Below are positions 26,212-39,600 of a stretch of DNA of 64,000 bases, piece after piece. The first letter of the stretch is position 1. Every line of letters begins with the position of its first letter. Source of the DNA: Gymnogyps californianus. Taxonomy: Eukaryota > Chordata > Aves > Accipitriformes > Cathartidae. The notes below the pieces were generated by a model. It was not told the origin of the DNA and made no database searches. It worked only from the letters and a program-made list of their open reading frames with translations. Location: the NCBI RefSeq assembly GCF_018139145.2, contig NC_059476.1:5803501-5867500 (forward strand). The letters are read 5' to 3'. Both the position numbers and the translations under genes were made by a program.

Positions 26212-26278
26212 AATCATTCTCTAATACTGCCATAAAATCATTCTCTAATACTGCCACTCTCTAATACTGCCATAAAAG
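26212..26278. repeat. imperfect tandem repeat, three copies of about 20-24 bases
   Basis: Three copies of a unit containing TCTCTAATACTGCCA follow each other. Copies 1 and 2 share the lead CAATCATTC/AATCATTC, and copies 1 and 3 share the tail TAAAA. This is consistent with slippage or unequal exchange. Confidence 0.75.
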
Positions 26279-29200
26279 ATGATAGATATAAGAGAATTTT
26301 AAAGGAAGCTTCAAGTAATAAGAAAGATATATCCTCAATAATCTTCAAAAATACCTTTCTCCCATCCAGCTGAATGGAAGTTGCCAATGAAGACAGGGAC
26401 CCTACCACAGCCTGCAGGAGATTTCAAAACCTGAACCTTCACAGAGATGTCTCCCCCTCGGCCCCACTCTGCTGCCTACTCTGGAAGCTCTCCAAACTAT
26501 TGCTTCTATTTCTATTTCTATCCTGCTTGCTTTGTATCAAGCCCCACAAAATAACTAGCAAGCAATTTACAATGTAAATTATTTTTTGTATAAGCAGGAA
26601 ACAGTCTGCAGGCATACCTGTGAGTATGAAGTATAAGGCTGGAACTGGGGGCATTTATTTTCTTTGTTTTTTGCAGTAGGCTGTTTGACTGGCTTTGAAC
26701 AGGTCTCCTTTCTAATCAGCCCCACAAACCAGTGCCCATGTGACAATCCAAGCACATCCAGTCATTGACAACTTGCTTTTCTGATAAAATAACCAAGCTA
26801 TAATATAACTTAGATCAGCTTCTTCCTAGACTAGGCTGCTTTCCACAGCTTGCCCTGGGATTGTCAAAACGCTTGATGAAAAATAGGAACTAGGTAATTC
26901 TGGAGCACATGCAAAGTGATTACTGACCTCCCTAAGCCAGGGTATCCAAGCCTTTCATTGTCACAGATCTCTGTTTTAAAGATGGAAGAATGCACGGATG
27001 TAGGTGTAGATGTAGATGCAGATGGCAGGGTACTGAAAACTAAGCCAGTGAGGATTAGATCTTCCATCCATAGGCCCATCTGACATTTCTGGCCAACTAC
27101 TAGCCCTTCTACCTTTCTCATTTCCAAAATCTCTTTAAAACAAGATTTATGGATATATGTGTTAGAATCTACTTAATTAATCTCTGAATCTATAATTAAG
27201 AAGTTTTGACATGAAAGGATGGAGATTTTTTTCTTAACTGCTACATGTATAGCAGGTTTCTGACTCATCTCTTGGGCTGTGTAAAGGGAAAAAGGTCTGC
27301 TCCTAGATAATTAGCAGCTTGATCCTGAATAGCTGAATCATGACAAGCTATAAGCAGTCTATTTTTTGGATAAGATCAGGTTTTGTAGGAAATACCAACT
27401 TTATAATACAGATAGAAGCAAGTCTGCCATTGTCATCCTGTGTCTGTCAGTATGATTGTTAGTTTCTGCCTGAAGATAAACCTATCTTTTTAAAGACAGA
27501 TTACTTGAAAAATAGTTTCCAAAACATACCAAAACATTGTGGTAATATAAACCTCTTTCATTAAAAAAAATCCAGAAATAATTGAAGTGGCCATGGTCTT
27601 ACATGCTGACAATATATTTCAATATAATGTCTGCAACATTAAAAATAATAACATAATCAAATTCTTGTTAATCTCAAACTAGTGAAGTATTATTTTAATC
27701 TGATTAGTTCTCCTAGTGGTTAAGGCTAGAACTGACTTCAACTACCTGAAGATAAAAGGTTTGGGTCACCAGAGGCAATATTCTACCTACAGATGTTCAG
27801 TGTTGTGTTTTAGAGCCTGAAGCAAACTTCATTATGCATGAAAGGACAAAACATCGTAGTCAGTTCTCACTTAAGAACATCGTCAAACATCTGCATAATC
27901 TTTCTAGTGACTAGCCAGCTAATTTTATCTCTGAAATTCTGCATGAGAAACACACATTCTTGTCGTTACATGGCCACTTAAAATCAACAAGCAATCCTTT
28001 CTGAAACAAATCCTTAGAACTATTTCTGAAAAAAAGAACAACGGTGGAAGAGAGCCATATTTAAAAACTTGAGCATTTGCAAATAGCTATTACAGTCTGT
28101 AATGTTGTAACATGTTTTTAAGACAGCTCTTTTAGGACATGCACACTTAATGATCAGTCTCTTGGTCTTAGAAGGATACTGACTACATAGACATGATCCT
28201 GTAGACTACTTTATACGTTATCTGGATTGTAAAACAAGTTATACAAGAGATCATGAAACTATAGAACCTCAAAGGAGCCACTGTTTTTTTCTGGTAAGGA
28301 GAAAAGATTCTTTTACTTATAAGACACTCCCTTTGCCTTTTTGTAATGTCTAAAACATAATTAGTGAACTGTTTTGAGTCTAGACATTTTTAAATTTAAA
28401 GAACTAATAAAAAATTACTTACCCAATTTTCCTCTAGACTAAAAATGAAAATGCACCACTCTGTCCCTGATTTTCATAACCTTCTGCACTCCTTCACTCC
28501 TAGCTGGTGTATGGATCCCCTTTCTCCCTGGATCACATGAAAGTGTTCTATTAATGTGAATTGGCTTATGTTTGAGAACACTATGCTGGATAGCTATGAA
28601 GTGTAAGGAATCTGACCCAGGGAGCTGTAGGGCTATGACACATCAGTTCTTCACAGGAATTCTCAGATGCTGGATGAGAATAACATGAGATAGGTCCTGT
28701 ACACTGGGTGCAGACGACCGTCATTGTTGTTGTTAGTATACTGTTTGCTTAAGGCAGTGAGACAAGTTCATGATACACCAATGTAACTGGAATTTTACCC
28801 TCTGGCTTTTCACTCCAGGACTATAACTCCTAAGTATCAGGCTGTCTCTCTCACCTGACTAACTTAGTAAGCGAAGTTCGGCAAAATGAATCAGTTTAGC
28901 ACATGACAAATGTATATAACCACAGCATGGCTAAAAGTGATAGCTGCCTTAAGAAAACCATTGCAAGTCAGCACTGCTCCGCATATTTCATGAGGAATGC
29001 TTTGCTGGAGTTCAGAATAAGCATTTGAAGTCTGGGAATGCTAGTAGATTACCTGGCAGGAGGGAAAGGAGGAAAAAGAAGTCTCCTGCCTCCATTCCAT
29101 TCTTCATCCCTTTGCCTGTGTTCAGCCTTCTTTTGCCCACACCGTCAGAAAAGAGGGAAAGCAGCTTGTCTCTTCTCACGATGGGTAAGATAGAACTTTC

Positions 29201-29938
29201 AGCCCACTTGTTTCAATGTAGTGGTTGAAGTCAGAGCGTTACATCTGTGAGCCTTTCAGGAAAAAAACATGCCACTTCAGTATAGAGTTGTCTTAACTAT
29301 AAACCCCCAAAGCACATGTCACTGGAATAGGAAACCCACACCAATCATAGAAATGACTTTTAAGTAGAGCATGTTTTCAGTTTTCTGGTACTTTTGGAAA
29401 ATCCTCCCTTGGAATACATTATTTCAGAGAGGAAAAAATTATTTCTTTCATAATAGGTTGTGAGTTACAGGCCTTTAAACACATGTAACAAACATACATT
29501 CACATCAGCAGAAGATATGAAGAAATGATTGCTGTGATAGGATTAAACCTCTCACAGAAGTGCTTAGGCTTAAGTCAATTGTTTGCATGGTGTTGGCAAT
29601 ATCTAATAGGTGATAACTTCTAGAGATTGCTATAAAGAAAAGTGAATTCCTATGAATTTTCTGGGAATACAGACATTATTGGCAAATTAAAATTTCAATG
29701 TCCAAAAAATTGCCATGCAGTTATGCAAAATATGGGCACAACTCTACAGAGCACTAATTGGCTTTTTCTTTTGCAAAAATCTGACATTGTTCTGCATTTG
29801 CTTTTAATTCCTTTGTTCCTCCATTAGAAATGTACTGGGTGGACCACCAAGGCAGCAGCTGGCTGGCTATTCTGTGCTCTGAGGCATCATTGATATATGT
29901 ATCTACTTCCTGCTCCTTCTTGCAAAGATTTTTTTTTT

Positions 29939-30342
29939 TTATTTTCCTAAACTAAATTGCTGTTTGATTGTAGGGAAAAAGTGGAAGGTTTTGAGCATTT
30001 TAGTCTCCGCCAGCATGACTTCCACATGTTGTTGTAGCAACCTTGTGTCAATCTTTCACTTAATGAAACCTTCCAAGCCATTAGAAAGGAGTTCCTGGTG
30101 CCAGTGAGGGTTTGATCCTGCCAGGGTTTTTTCCCCGACATCCCACCAGATTGGGCCCCAGTTTTTTTTCAGAGTTCTATTAATAATTGTTCTTTCATAT
30201 TCCTCTGAAAATACCTTCTTCGACTGGCACAACATATACTGTGATTTGATGGTCTGTAACCTAATCCACTCTGCTGAAAGAATATCTGGTGCCAGATTTT
30301 TACCTCCCACAGGATTATCTGTAAATATGGAAATAAAAGCTT
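29939..30342 (-). pseudogene. coding-like stretch with one in-frame stop, unrecognised
   Basis: On the minus strand a good 3' splice site (GGTTCTTGCAG, exon base 30,342) opens a frame of about 95 codons ending at a TGA (30,058-30,056). The same frame then stays open for 38 more codons to a TAA at 29,941-29,939. The translation has an ordinary protein-like composition, with W-rich parts such as NWGPIWWDVG and later HWHQELLSNGLEGFIK. Possible donors precede the TGA. I do not recognise the family. It could be an exon of an unplaced gene, a decayed gene or retrocopy, or chance. It is typed as pseudogene only because of the internal stop. Confidence 0.25.
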
Positions 30343-33300
30343 CTGCAAGAACCAAGTATATGAACTTACACTTCTACATTGCTAAAACAATTTTTTTAAG
30401 TTAGCTACACTTATTGAAAGAAATTCCCCTCATCTGTGTTTGCTTGCAGAGCTGGCAGCTGAACGGCAAGTATCTCAGATGTTTTGTTTCTGATGTTTTC
30501 AATTAGTCTAGGCCCCATTTCAGATTACCAGGATTATGTTTATGGCAGGAACAGCCATCACTGGGCAACAGGTCCTGTGTTGCAATATTCTTAGACAATG
30601 AATTTCTCGCTTTATCTCTTTGTCCTGAATAGTAGCATTTATTTTGGTGTATTCAAGGGGAATGCAAAAAGTTTATGCTTTAAAATCATAAGCAACACTC
30701 CTGGGCAGTGACTAAACTGCCTCATTTAAAAACATGTCTTTTTCCATTAATGCCTAGGAACATCTGCTAGCAGATCGGGGATCTTCACATCAGGAGACCA
30801 ATCTTCCAGAACTGGACAAATTATTAGATTTGATACTAAATCGAATGGTGGTAGATCCACAGTTTATTGGCTCTAGATGCATGCTGGGCAGCTCCCGAGC
30901 TATCTGACATGCACTGTGAACACCACTGGTAATTCACTTCTCAGCACGGTAAAAAAAAAACAAACCATTATTGCTCTGTATTTGATGACAATGGAGACTG
31001 CCTATTGCTTGCTGAAATACAGTATCCATATGAGCTGCTGCATATCATGGTATATATAAAGTATGCAGTGTTAAGAATCAGAATTCAGTTGGAGATCCTC
31101 TGCTAAATGCCAGAAACTTTATGTGCATTTCTGCACTCTGAGAGGAGGCAAAAAAGGGAATGGTGAAATCTGCACACAGTGAATCTCTGCTGAGATTTTT
31201 GAATATCAAATATATTTGAAATATTGAATTTTAAGATTCCTCTATGTGAGTCTTCTTATTTCAATAAGGTTTTGCATATATGCATGTATGAGAACTGAAT
31301 GAACATCAGACGAAAAAATAGTCTCGGTGAGTAAAACCAATTTGAAAATCTCACAATCAGGTGAACGTGGACCATTTTCTTAAGTTACTGTTTCCACTGT
31401 TGACGATAACAATTGGCATATATACACCATAATAGTCAGGAAAGTAGAGATCTAACTATCTGGGCAAGCAGAACTCTCAAAATAAAAATGCAGGGGAATG
31501 TCTGGCAATATTGCAAGATGTTTAGTTCGTATTAAGCATAGTCAGATGGTATTAAAAAACTAACTCACATTTGTTAAGACTATATTTGCATCCTGACATC
31601 TAGACTCACTGGGAGGAGAAAGTCCACATACGTTAAGGGCATATGTGGTCCTTTCTTAATAATATCCCCCTATATTTCCCCTTTTTCTGAAGCCATGTGT
31701 TGTGAGTCAGCTTACAGAAGGCAATGGCATTATTTTGGAAGGTGAGGTCTGGGAAATGACAGGTGATATTGCATGTGTTGTAAATTAATTTTCAGATAAA
31801 TAATGTAATTCTTAAACAGAGTTAGTGGCATAGGAGGCAGAATCTGCTGGTTGCATGACGCCGCTTCTGGCTTCCAGCTGTTAAACTATGTTTGAAAATC
31901 GGCTTACTGTACAGTCTGCTCACGTTTTCCTAAGAAAAATGAGAGGGGAACACTGCTGCGAATTCTCTTGAACAATGCACAATATGCCCTTGCTATAGCT
32001 GAGACTGGTAAGAGTTCCTCACAACCTGTCCTATAGCCTGAAACACTGTTTTCAGCCCTCATTCTTCTGCTTTTCTATGCCTTTCACTGTCTGTATCAGG
32101 AACCTGCTGCCCACAATACTGCTACAGCACAGGTCAAAAATCATTCACGTGATAAGATAGTTTATGGACAACTGTTACAGCAACAGCTGGAAATACAGGA
32201 TCTAGTTACTGCACAATTTAGGCACTTCTTCCCACTGAAATCAACAGGAGTCAAGAACCTAGACATCTTTGTAGACCTAGGGCAGGCCTGCAGAATGTAT
32301 GTGCCTACCTACATGCAGGATAATCAGTGCTGGCACAATGGCTCTGCATCACCCTCCAGTCATGAGACAGCACACTGAGGTTTGTGCTGGCTGACACTTC
32401 CACCCCTGAAATTCTGTCCTCCTGCAAAAAGATGCCATTATACCTTTACTCTCGGTGCTCCCAGATTCAGTTTCTCCAGATGACCCAAGATGACGTGATA
32501 CTTGGTTATGATGTCTGAAACTGCCAGTCTGTTCTCTGCAAGAAGATGGAATAGGAATTAGGAGTCCTGATAGCACCCCCCTTCTGTCTCACACATGGCT
32601 GCATGGTGCGTGCTGTGACAAGCTGGTCCACATGAAGACCAGCAGTAGGCTTTTCCTCTCATTCCTACCACTTCCAAGTGGCGTGTGTGGCTTCAGTGAA
32701 AGAGGTTTTTGTGATGAAACTGAAAACTGAATTCATGTTAAACTCCACCAGTCGATGAGGAGTGGTCTTATTTCACATATAAATACAAGCTACTGTAGGA
32801 ATGTGACAGTAGTTGTTGAAATCCTTTTATAGTGCACAACATTCTTGTTAAAAGTGAATTTATATGCTGCATGGTATTTGTTGTACTATTGTGCTTTTTA
32901 GTGTTTAATTTTTGGTTAATGTGGCTTGCCTCTTTAAGAGGCAGCTCAGTATTTTGCATTTTGTACTGTATTACAAAGTCTTTGGAATAGGGAATATTTC
33001 TTACTGTGTGTTTGTGTACTACATTGTACAATGGGCCCCAGTCTTGCTTGGATCCTCTCTTGAGACTTTCTGTGTTAGGGTCCAAAAGTGTATTACTCAT
33101 AATGAATTTGCAATGCAAATTTGACAGCACTCTACTAGTCACACAAAGTATAAGAACAGAAAATTGTTCAAGAGTCCAAACTATAACTCAATAATTTTGT
33201 ATTGAAAAATGAAATATTTTAAACATATATTTTGAAAGATAGCTTATGCATAGTTGCAGTCTGTAGTCCAGCAGAAGTACTGGTTTGGGGAAGACAAGGT

Positions 33301-35689
33301 AGATCCATGACTGTTATACTGAATCAGTCTGATCTATGAAGATGTTTTAGAACACCTGCTAAAAATACTCTAATTAAACACCACAATAATTAGAGCAACA
33401 CAATAGTATTAATCACATAATGAAGTACTAAGTGTTACGTATTTATATTTTGCAGGATTAATTTGAACTTGAAAATTAAGCAGAGAAACCTGCAAATAAA
33501 TTCCTAGATTCCTCACAATGAAAAGGTATGATTTTCAGAAGTCATTAGGAAAGTTCCTAGAAACCAACTTTTAAGATACTATATTGTTATTTTATTCGTG
33601 TATTATAATAAAACCCTTATATTGATAATTTGGAATTATATTAAGTGGCATCTGTTATCTTTGAAACAATGTATTTGGTTAAAATCATCCTTTAGGATAG
33701 CTTTGTTGGAGTCTAATGGATTCACACAAGGAATTCAATTTGATGGGCAATATCTTTGCATGGATCAGAGCTTTTGCAAACTTGTAAAAAGTTTCATATT
33801 AATTGTACCAACCTGCGGTAAGTCGTGCATTTAGATTTTGCCTCAAGTTTCACAAGTATGTTAAGTTCTCAGGAGAACCCAACACACCTCTGGATTAATG
33901 CTCAACTAAACTATGAATGTATAAGAAAATTTGGAGTTGACTGACGTGCACTACGAAGAAAAGAAGATTGTGTTTTGGGACTTCAGGGGGATGGAAATCC
34001 GGGCTATTGTATGTGTTCTTTTAAAAAATCTGGGATTCATCAATGCAAGTAACAGTATGTTTTTGTTTTTAATGACCTGCCCTCTTAATAAAACGACTTT
34101 TATTTTCTGTTAAAATTACAGAATACTTCATCCCAATGCCTTTTCTGTAATACAAAGTGTTTTTCATTCTGTATCAATAACGTGAAAGATTCCCAAATTT
34201 GAAAATGTCCTATAATGCTAGGGTTCATTGTACCTAGAATGCCTTCTTTTTCTAACTAATTTAAGAATATACATTAACAGCGAAAGAAGAGCGAGTCAGT
34301 TGGGAGATGTAGTCTTGCAATAAGAATCCTGTGTAATAGACCTTGCTTTAGAATCAATACAAAATTGGACTTAAATTATCCGACTGATGATGAAGCCACT
34401 TCTTTTTGTCTCTCTGGCTGTTTCACCAACAATTTCCAGCCTACTGAAGCCCTCAAGAAGTCACTGTGAAATTGTGAAGGTTCTGAACTCTTTTCTCCTG
34501 TTTCACAATTCACTGAGATTGTAAAAACTTCTAGGCAATCCTGTCACTATGTTTGAACACTACGTAGTACACTGAAGCAGAGAGCATATGCATTACAGTA
34601 ACATTATGAACTCCACGATTAAGGGGAGTTACATGCTGTAACCAGGAAAGCAGGAATTAAGCTTTTAGCATATATGGCTGTTTTAAATTTCTTACAGATT
34701 ATAGCAACTTGATATTGTTACATATTCTTTTAATTCTCTTTTCGTCAGAATCTTGTGCAAACTCTATACTCACACCTGAAATAGATTGCTAATGATTGTT
34801 TTATCTGATTGGTGTGATAACATAAACCAAAAGTCTGTTTCAAGGAACTCTTAAAGTAGGATCATCAGGATGTCAGAAATAATCATTCAGCACACTTCCT
34901 AAACTACTGATATTTATACAGGAGTTCTACAACTTATGATGAACTATGAGAAAATAAGGGCAATGAGGGACGTTACATGGCCCACTGCTCCAAATTAGAA
35001 GCCAGATCCACCATTACACCAAACTCAACTCTAATGATACTGGCACTGGGAAAGGAATAGGAGGAGAGGAGAAACTACATATTAAAGAAATTTTTTTTAG
35101 TCTGTAATATAAAATGCTCATAATTAAATGACAATTTGAATACCGCTGATTTTCCAGACTCGTAACGCTTGGTTGTGGATAACTTAAAAATACTGAAGAT
35201 ACATTTCTTCCTGGTAAATTAATAATACATATTCTTACATTTAACTTGACCTTAACTTTGTTGTCTTTTGTATAAACAATGCCACCAGTCACGATTAACT
35301 AATTTAGGACTCTATTCCACTTCAAAGTATACATTTGTTACTTTATTTGCCAGAGCACAGATCCCTGCTTAGTGATTAATCTATACATATTATAAGGAAA
35401 TATATATATTAGAGATGCTCAGTCAAGTATATCACCCCTTTGTCTCTAATTTTCACCTCTTCTGCTCCTCAGATGTTAGAGAAGCTTAAAAGTAGATGAA
35501 AGGTTTGTTACGATCGGATTCATCATTACATTTCCACTCCTTAATAAAGGTGAAAGTTCTAGCACTTTTCTGCTCAACTTTTTAAAAGCAGAAAACTTGC
35601 TTAATGCAAGAGGTAAAACGTCACTTCTCGGACGTGCGTGAGCGGACCTCTCGGGGATTCATTCGAAATGACTGACTTCTTAGGCGCAA

Positions 35690-36680
35690 CTTACTTGGGA
35701 ACGCGCTAAGGACAACTACCTGCCAGGCTCGACACCGGCCGGGGGGCTGTGGGCGGCGGTCGGTCCGGCTGCTGCCTTCCCGCCCCGTTACGAGGCCGCG
35801 GTTACCTCAGAGAGGGGCCGCCGACCCTCGCGCGCCTCCCGCCGGCGGGCGCCCTGAGGGAGTGACGCCGCCCGCCCGCTCAGCCTGCTGCCGCCGCGCA
35901 GCAGGGAGCTTTCCGCTTTCCGCCTCCCGCCCGCTCCCGCCCGGCGGGCTCTTCACTCCTCTCCCGCCCCGGCAGCGACCTCGCGGGGCGGCGGCGGCGA
36001 TAGCGCCGGGGCCGGACCGGGCGGTGGCGGCCTTGGCCCCGCCCCTCCGCCCCGCCCCATCCCCGCCCCCGCCCCGCGGGTTTGGCCCTCTCGGGCCACC
36101 GTCGCGACCGGTAACGGCGTTTCCGCGCCCTTGGTGCCTTCCGCGGGGCCGGGCTGCCCGGGCGGCGGAGGCGGCGGCGGCCTCCCGCGCCTCTTCCGCG
36201 GCGGCTCGTGAAGGCCCGGGGCGCCGACCGGCGATGTCGGAGGCGAGTGGAAGCGGTGATGTCTCCTCCTCGCGAAGCGCGGGCGCGGAGCGCGGCCGCC
36301 TCTCGCTGCCGTCCACCTCGGGCGACGGCGCCGTGCCTCAGCACAATCAGCAACGGCTGTCGAGCCGCCCGCGCCCGCCGGCCTCCGGGGAGGAGGGAGA
36401 GGAGGAGCCGGAGGCGGCGGGCCAGCAGCCCAGGCGGCCGGAGAGCGCCGAGGGCGCCGGCGATGAGCGCAGCAGGAGGATGATCCGGAACCAGTACCGG
36501 GAGCTCATCTACAGCGTGCAGCGTAAGCCCGGGGTGCGGCTCCCGCCGGAGCGGTCCAGCCCGCGGTGGGGGCCGCCGGCCTGTGCCCGGCCCCGGGGCG
36601 GGCGCGGCTTTCCTCCGGCGGGGATGCCTCTTTGTGCCGGGGAAATGGGGGCTGCGAGTGGGTGCCGAGGCAGTCGTTTA
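35690..36680. promoter_or_regulatory. NSMCE4A: CpG-island promoter of NSMCE4A, possibly bidirectional
   Basis: GC content and CpG density rise sharply near 35,720 and fall after about 36,660, covering the NSMCE4A 5' UTR, exon 1 and the start of intron 1. No ATG lies between about 35,670 and the start codon at 36,234. Runs of CCCCGCCC and GGGGCGGG (36,005-36,075) are SP/KLF-type sites, and no TATA box is evident. On the opposite strand a consensus donor CCAA|GTAAGT near 35,697 could end the first exon of a divergent transcript, most simply TACC2 or a promoter-associated RNA. Confidence 0.75.
36234..36522 (+). CDS. NSMCE4A: NSMCE4A coding exon 1
   Basis: Residues 1-96 plus one base. It encodes the low-complexity N-terminus and ends in [11 protein letters not shown], corresponding to human RHQYRALINSV. 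The donor is CAGC|GTAAGC. The frame is open upstream to at least 35,862, but only without an ATG. Confidence 0.93.
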
Positions 36681-39600
36681 GGTGGCAGGCTGGTAGCCTG
36701 GCGAGCTAGTTGTTTGAGGAACTCTTAAAGCTTCCGTGGAAGCTCCGAGTTCCTTGGACTGCTGCAATTTTGGGCCTGTAGTTAGGTCGAAATTTGTCTC
36801 CCTGGAAGCATTTGCATGCCCGAGGATAGCAAGATTGTGAGGGATTTACCTGCACGTGACGTGTGTGACTGCACTGATGCAGGGAAGCTATCAGCTTTAG
36901 ACTCGGAGATGTACTGAAAGCCTTCAATTTTGCGTTCATGGTGTTTGAGCTTTAATTTGAAACTGCAGGTACCAGTATTTGCTTGTACCAGAAAGTTATT
37001 CTCAGGCTTTCCAGAAAGTGCTATGGGATTTTTAGCGTCTCTGTAGATAGGTGTGTCAGTACTTCTCCCGTGTATGTTTGGAGTGTGCTGTTTTTCTCAT
37101 GAAAGCATGACAATGGTTGTTTGAGTAAGCACTGCCAAATTTGACAACATGGGGTGTTGTTTTTCTGCATACTTGCTAAATTTGTAGGGTTGTTTTACAA
37201 GAGAATACAATGCAGTTTATGGATGATCGAGTCCGTGTAAACAACAGTGATATGTCAGTGCATTAAGTATGGTGTATGTCTTTAAAAGCAGTGCTGTGAG
37301 TAGCTGTTCAGAGTGGAACACCTGAAAGCCTTGTTAAATCGTTTGTATACTGTTACATATAAGTAACTGTATTTGACATGGTGATCTTCGGAAGTCACCA
37401 AGCATGCATTTTTGGGGGTTTGTTTGTTTCTTTCATGAAAATCCTTAATAACTTACAGGTAGGATGAATAACATACAGAAAACTGTGGTATCTGGTAGCT
37501 GCTTTGACACAGATACAGATATTTTACTGGAACCAAGAAGAATCTGGGATCTGCTAACATAAATTCAACCATATAAATCTTATTCCATTGAAGTAAATTG
37601 AAACTTTCTACTTCAAACTGAGTTAATGCATAAGCATTAATAAAAATGGAGCCTACATAATCTTGCAATTAATGTACTGTAACTATGTTCTGTATTTTTG
37701 TGTGTATGATGGGCCAGTTTTGATTAAGGTGTAAGTATGTATTTCTCGATGCTTCTATATTTAAGTAACTTAGGATTTCATTTGTGTCCCTTCCCCCCAG
37801 AAAATCGTGAGGATATGCTGAGTTCAAAAAGCAACAGACTGACAGAAGCTTTGGAAGAAGCCAATAAACTGTTTAGTGGAGGTAAAACAAATTCTGTGGT
37901 CCTTATCAGAGGTGTTTGCTTGACAGCTGGCCAGGTGTGAGGTGATGATGCCTTATAAACAAAAACGGGCAAGAGAATGAAGTTGAGGTCCAAGTGCTTT
38001 ATCAGAATTATTGAAGTATAACTTGAAATAGGTATGTTTAGTTGAAGAGGAATTGTTTGAGTGAGTTGATATGGGAAAATAAATATCATTACTTTAGTGT
38101 TTGTTTGTATTTAGAAATACTCCTTCCTTTATCTTGACTCTGTGGAACAATATATATAAGTAGTACATATAAAAGATACTGGTGTAGAGGGGTTCATTTC
38201 ACTTGGAGGGATGGAAAACGTGTCAATGAAAAATGCATTTTATTCTTTAAGGTAATGTGTTATTTTTCTGTGCTTGCATTTGTCAGTGTCATCCTCTCCT
38301 TTTCTCTCTTTTTTTTAAAATGCAAATATTATTATAAGGATTATGTAACTGTGTTAGAGGTCATTGCAATAAAATGATTTACAAAGCTCTATACCCAGGA
38401 TGGTCTGCTAAGTTTTATTATTATATTTTTGACAATTTCATATTACTAACATGAAGTCTTTTCTCTAACAGTTTCATGTGCCCGAGAGGCTGCGCTGGAT
38501 GCCCAATTTCTTGTCTTAGCATCAAATCTAGGAAAGGAGAAAGCCAATGAGTTGCACTCTGAGATGACAGCATTTGATTCACTAGCATTTGCAGAAGACT
38601 TGGTGAGTTCCAGACTCTGAATTTGCCAACAATTTTGCTAGAGGTTTGCCCTATTTGTTACAGAATCACAAAATAAAAGCCTCAGATTGTCAGGCAGTAC
38701 ATGACAGTTCTGATGGAATTTAACACTCTTCCTATGAATTGCTTTGATTGACTTTCTGGTTAGTGTTGTTAATTGTTTTAAACTACGTATTAAGTATTTC
38801 CAATATGCATAGGGGAAAATCTAACTTAAAATGCAGACATCCCACCCATTGTTGCATTGCTGCTACTTTATCACAGTTCAGTCAGTTTGTGCTCTTAGGG
38901 TAGTCTTGTGCACTTTTTTTATACCCATTGTTTTGTAGTTTCCCAGTAGCTAAGTAGTTTCTTTATACTGTCCACTGCTTTATATGTTTTTGGATGGAGT
39001 TCTCAAGGCCCTGTGTCACTGACAAGAAATGGGACTTTGGATTACTTGCATGCTTTTAGACTTGACATGTTTGTCTCTTTGTACTGTGACTGGGTAGAAG
39101 ACTCAGTTCAGAATAGCTTTGAAGCAGACTCCCCCCCCGCCCCCCCCCCCCCCCGAAAATTTTCTCTTATGTTACAGCAGATTAGTAAGGAGTCTGAGTC
39201 TTTTTGGTCAAGTCTAGAGCTGTGCAGTATAAAAAACCATCAAATTCAGTTGTTTTATTTAAGTTTTCCCTGGGGAAGTCTGGATTGGTGGATGCAGGGT
39301 TGGGCCAAATGAGTTGTTTTATGGTATTTGAGGAGCTAGGCTTCCTGGAAGTGTGTGGTGTTCAGACACTGTGAGACCTCTTAGCTTTGTAGTGCAATTT
39401 AAGTAATGCTTTGCTACTTCATACATCATTGAAATTCTATTGGAATATAGGCAGTTTTATTTACCTATAGCTCCTTTTTTCATTGCTTGCTGAACACAAG
39501 TCTGTATGTGAGTGTTTTTCTGTTTTCACAGTATCTTCAGGGAAGTCAAGGTTCTTATGCAGTGATATTAAATATTAATCTAGCAGGACAAACACCATAA

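Larger units (their letters stand above)
12045..35690. other. no confident gene: TACC2 5' intron or TACC2-NSMCE4A intergenic DNA
   Basis: Between the TACC2 start-codon exon and the NSMCE4A CpG island I see no exon I can assign. The stretch is AT-rich, with scattered short open frames of the size expected by chance. It contains X-box palindromes near 17.8 kb, old repeat fragments (18.7, 21.4 and 24.85 kb), a CA/TA microsatellite (20.7 kb), a local tandem duplication (26.2 kb) and one coding-like minus-strand stretch (29.94-30.34 kb). If TACC2 transcription starts near 35.7 kb, all of this is a 5'-UTR intron. If it starts near 12 kb, it is intergenic. Confidence 0.5.

Noticed and set aside
35862..36233. 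Upstream in-frame extension of NSMCE4A
   Set aside because: The frame is open but has no ATG. It would need a GTG start, which is not credible for this gene, and human NSE4A has no such extension.
35807..36353. Minus-strand frames of 157-169 codons opposite NSMCE4A exon 1
   Set aside because: Composition-driven shadows of the CpG island. The plus strand carries the conserved NSMCE4A exon.
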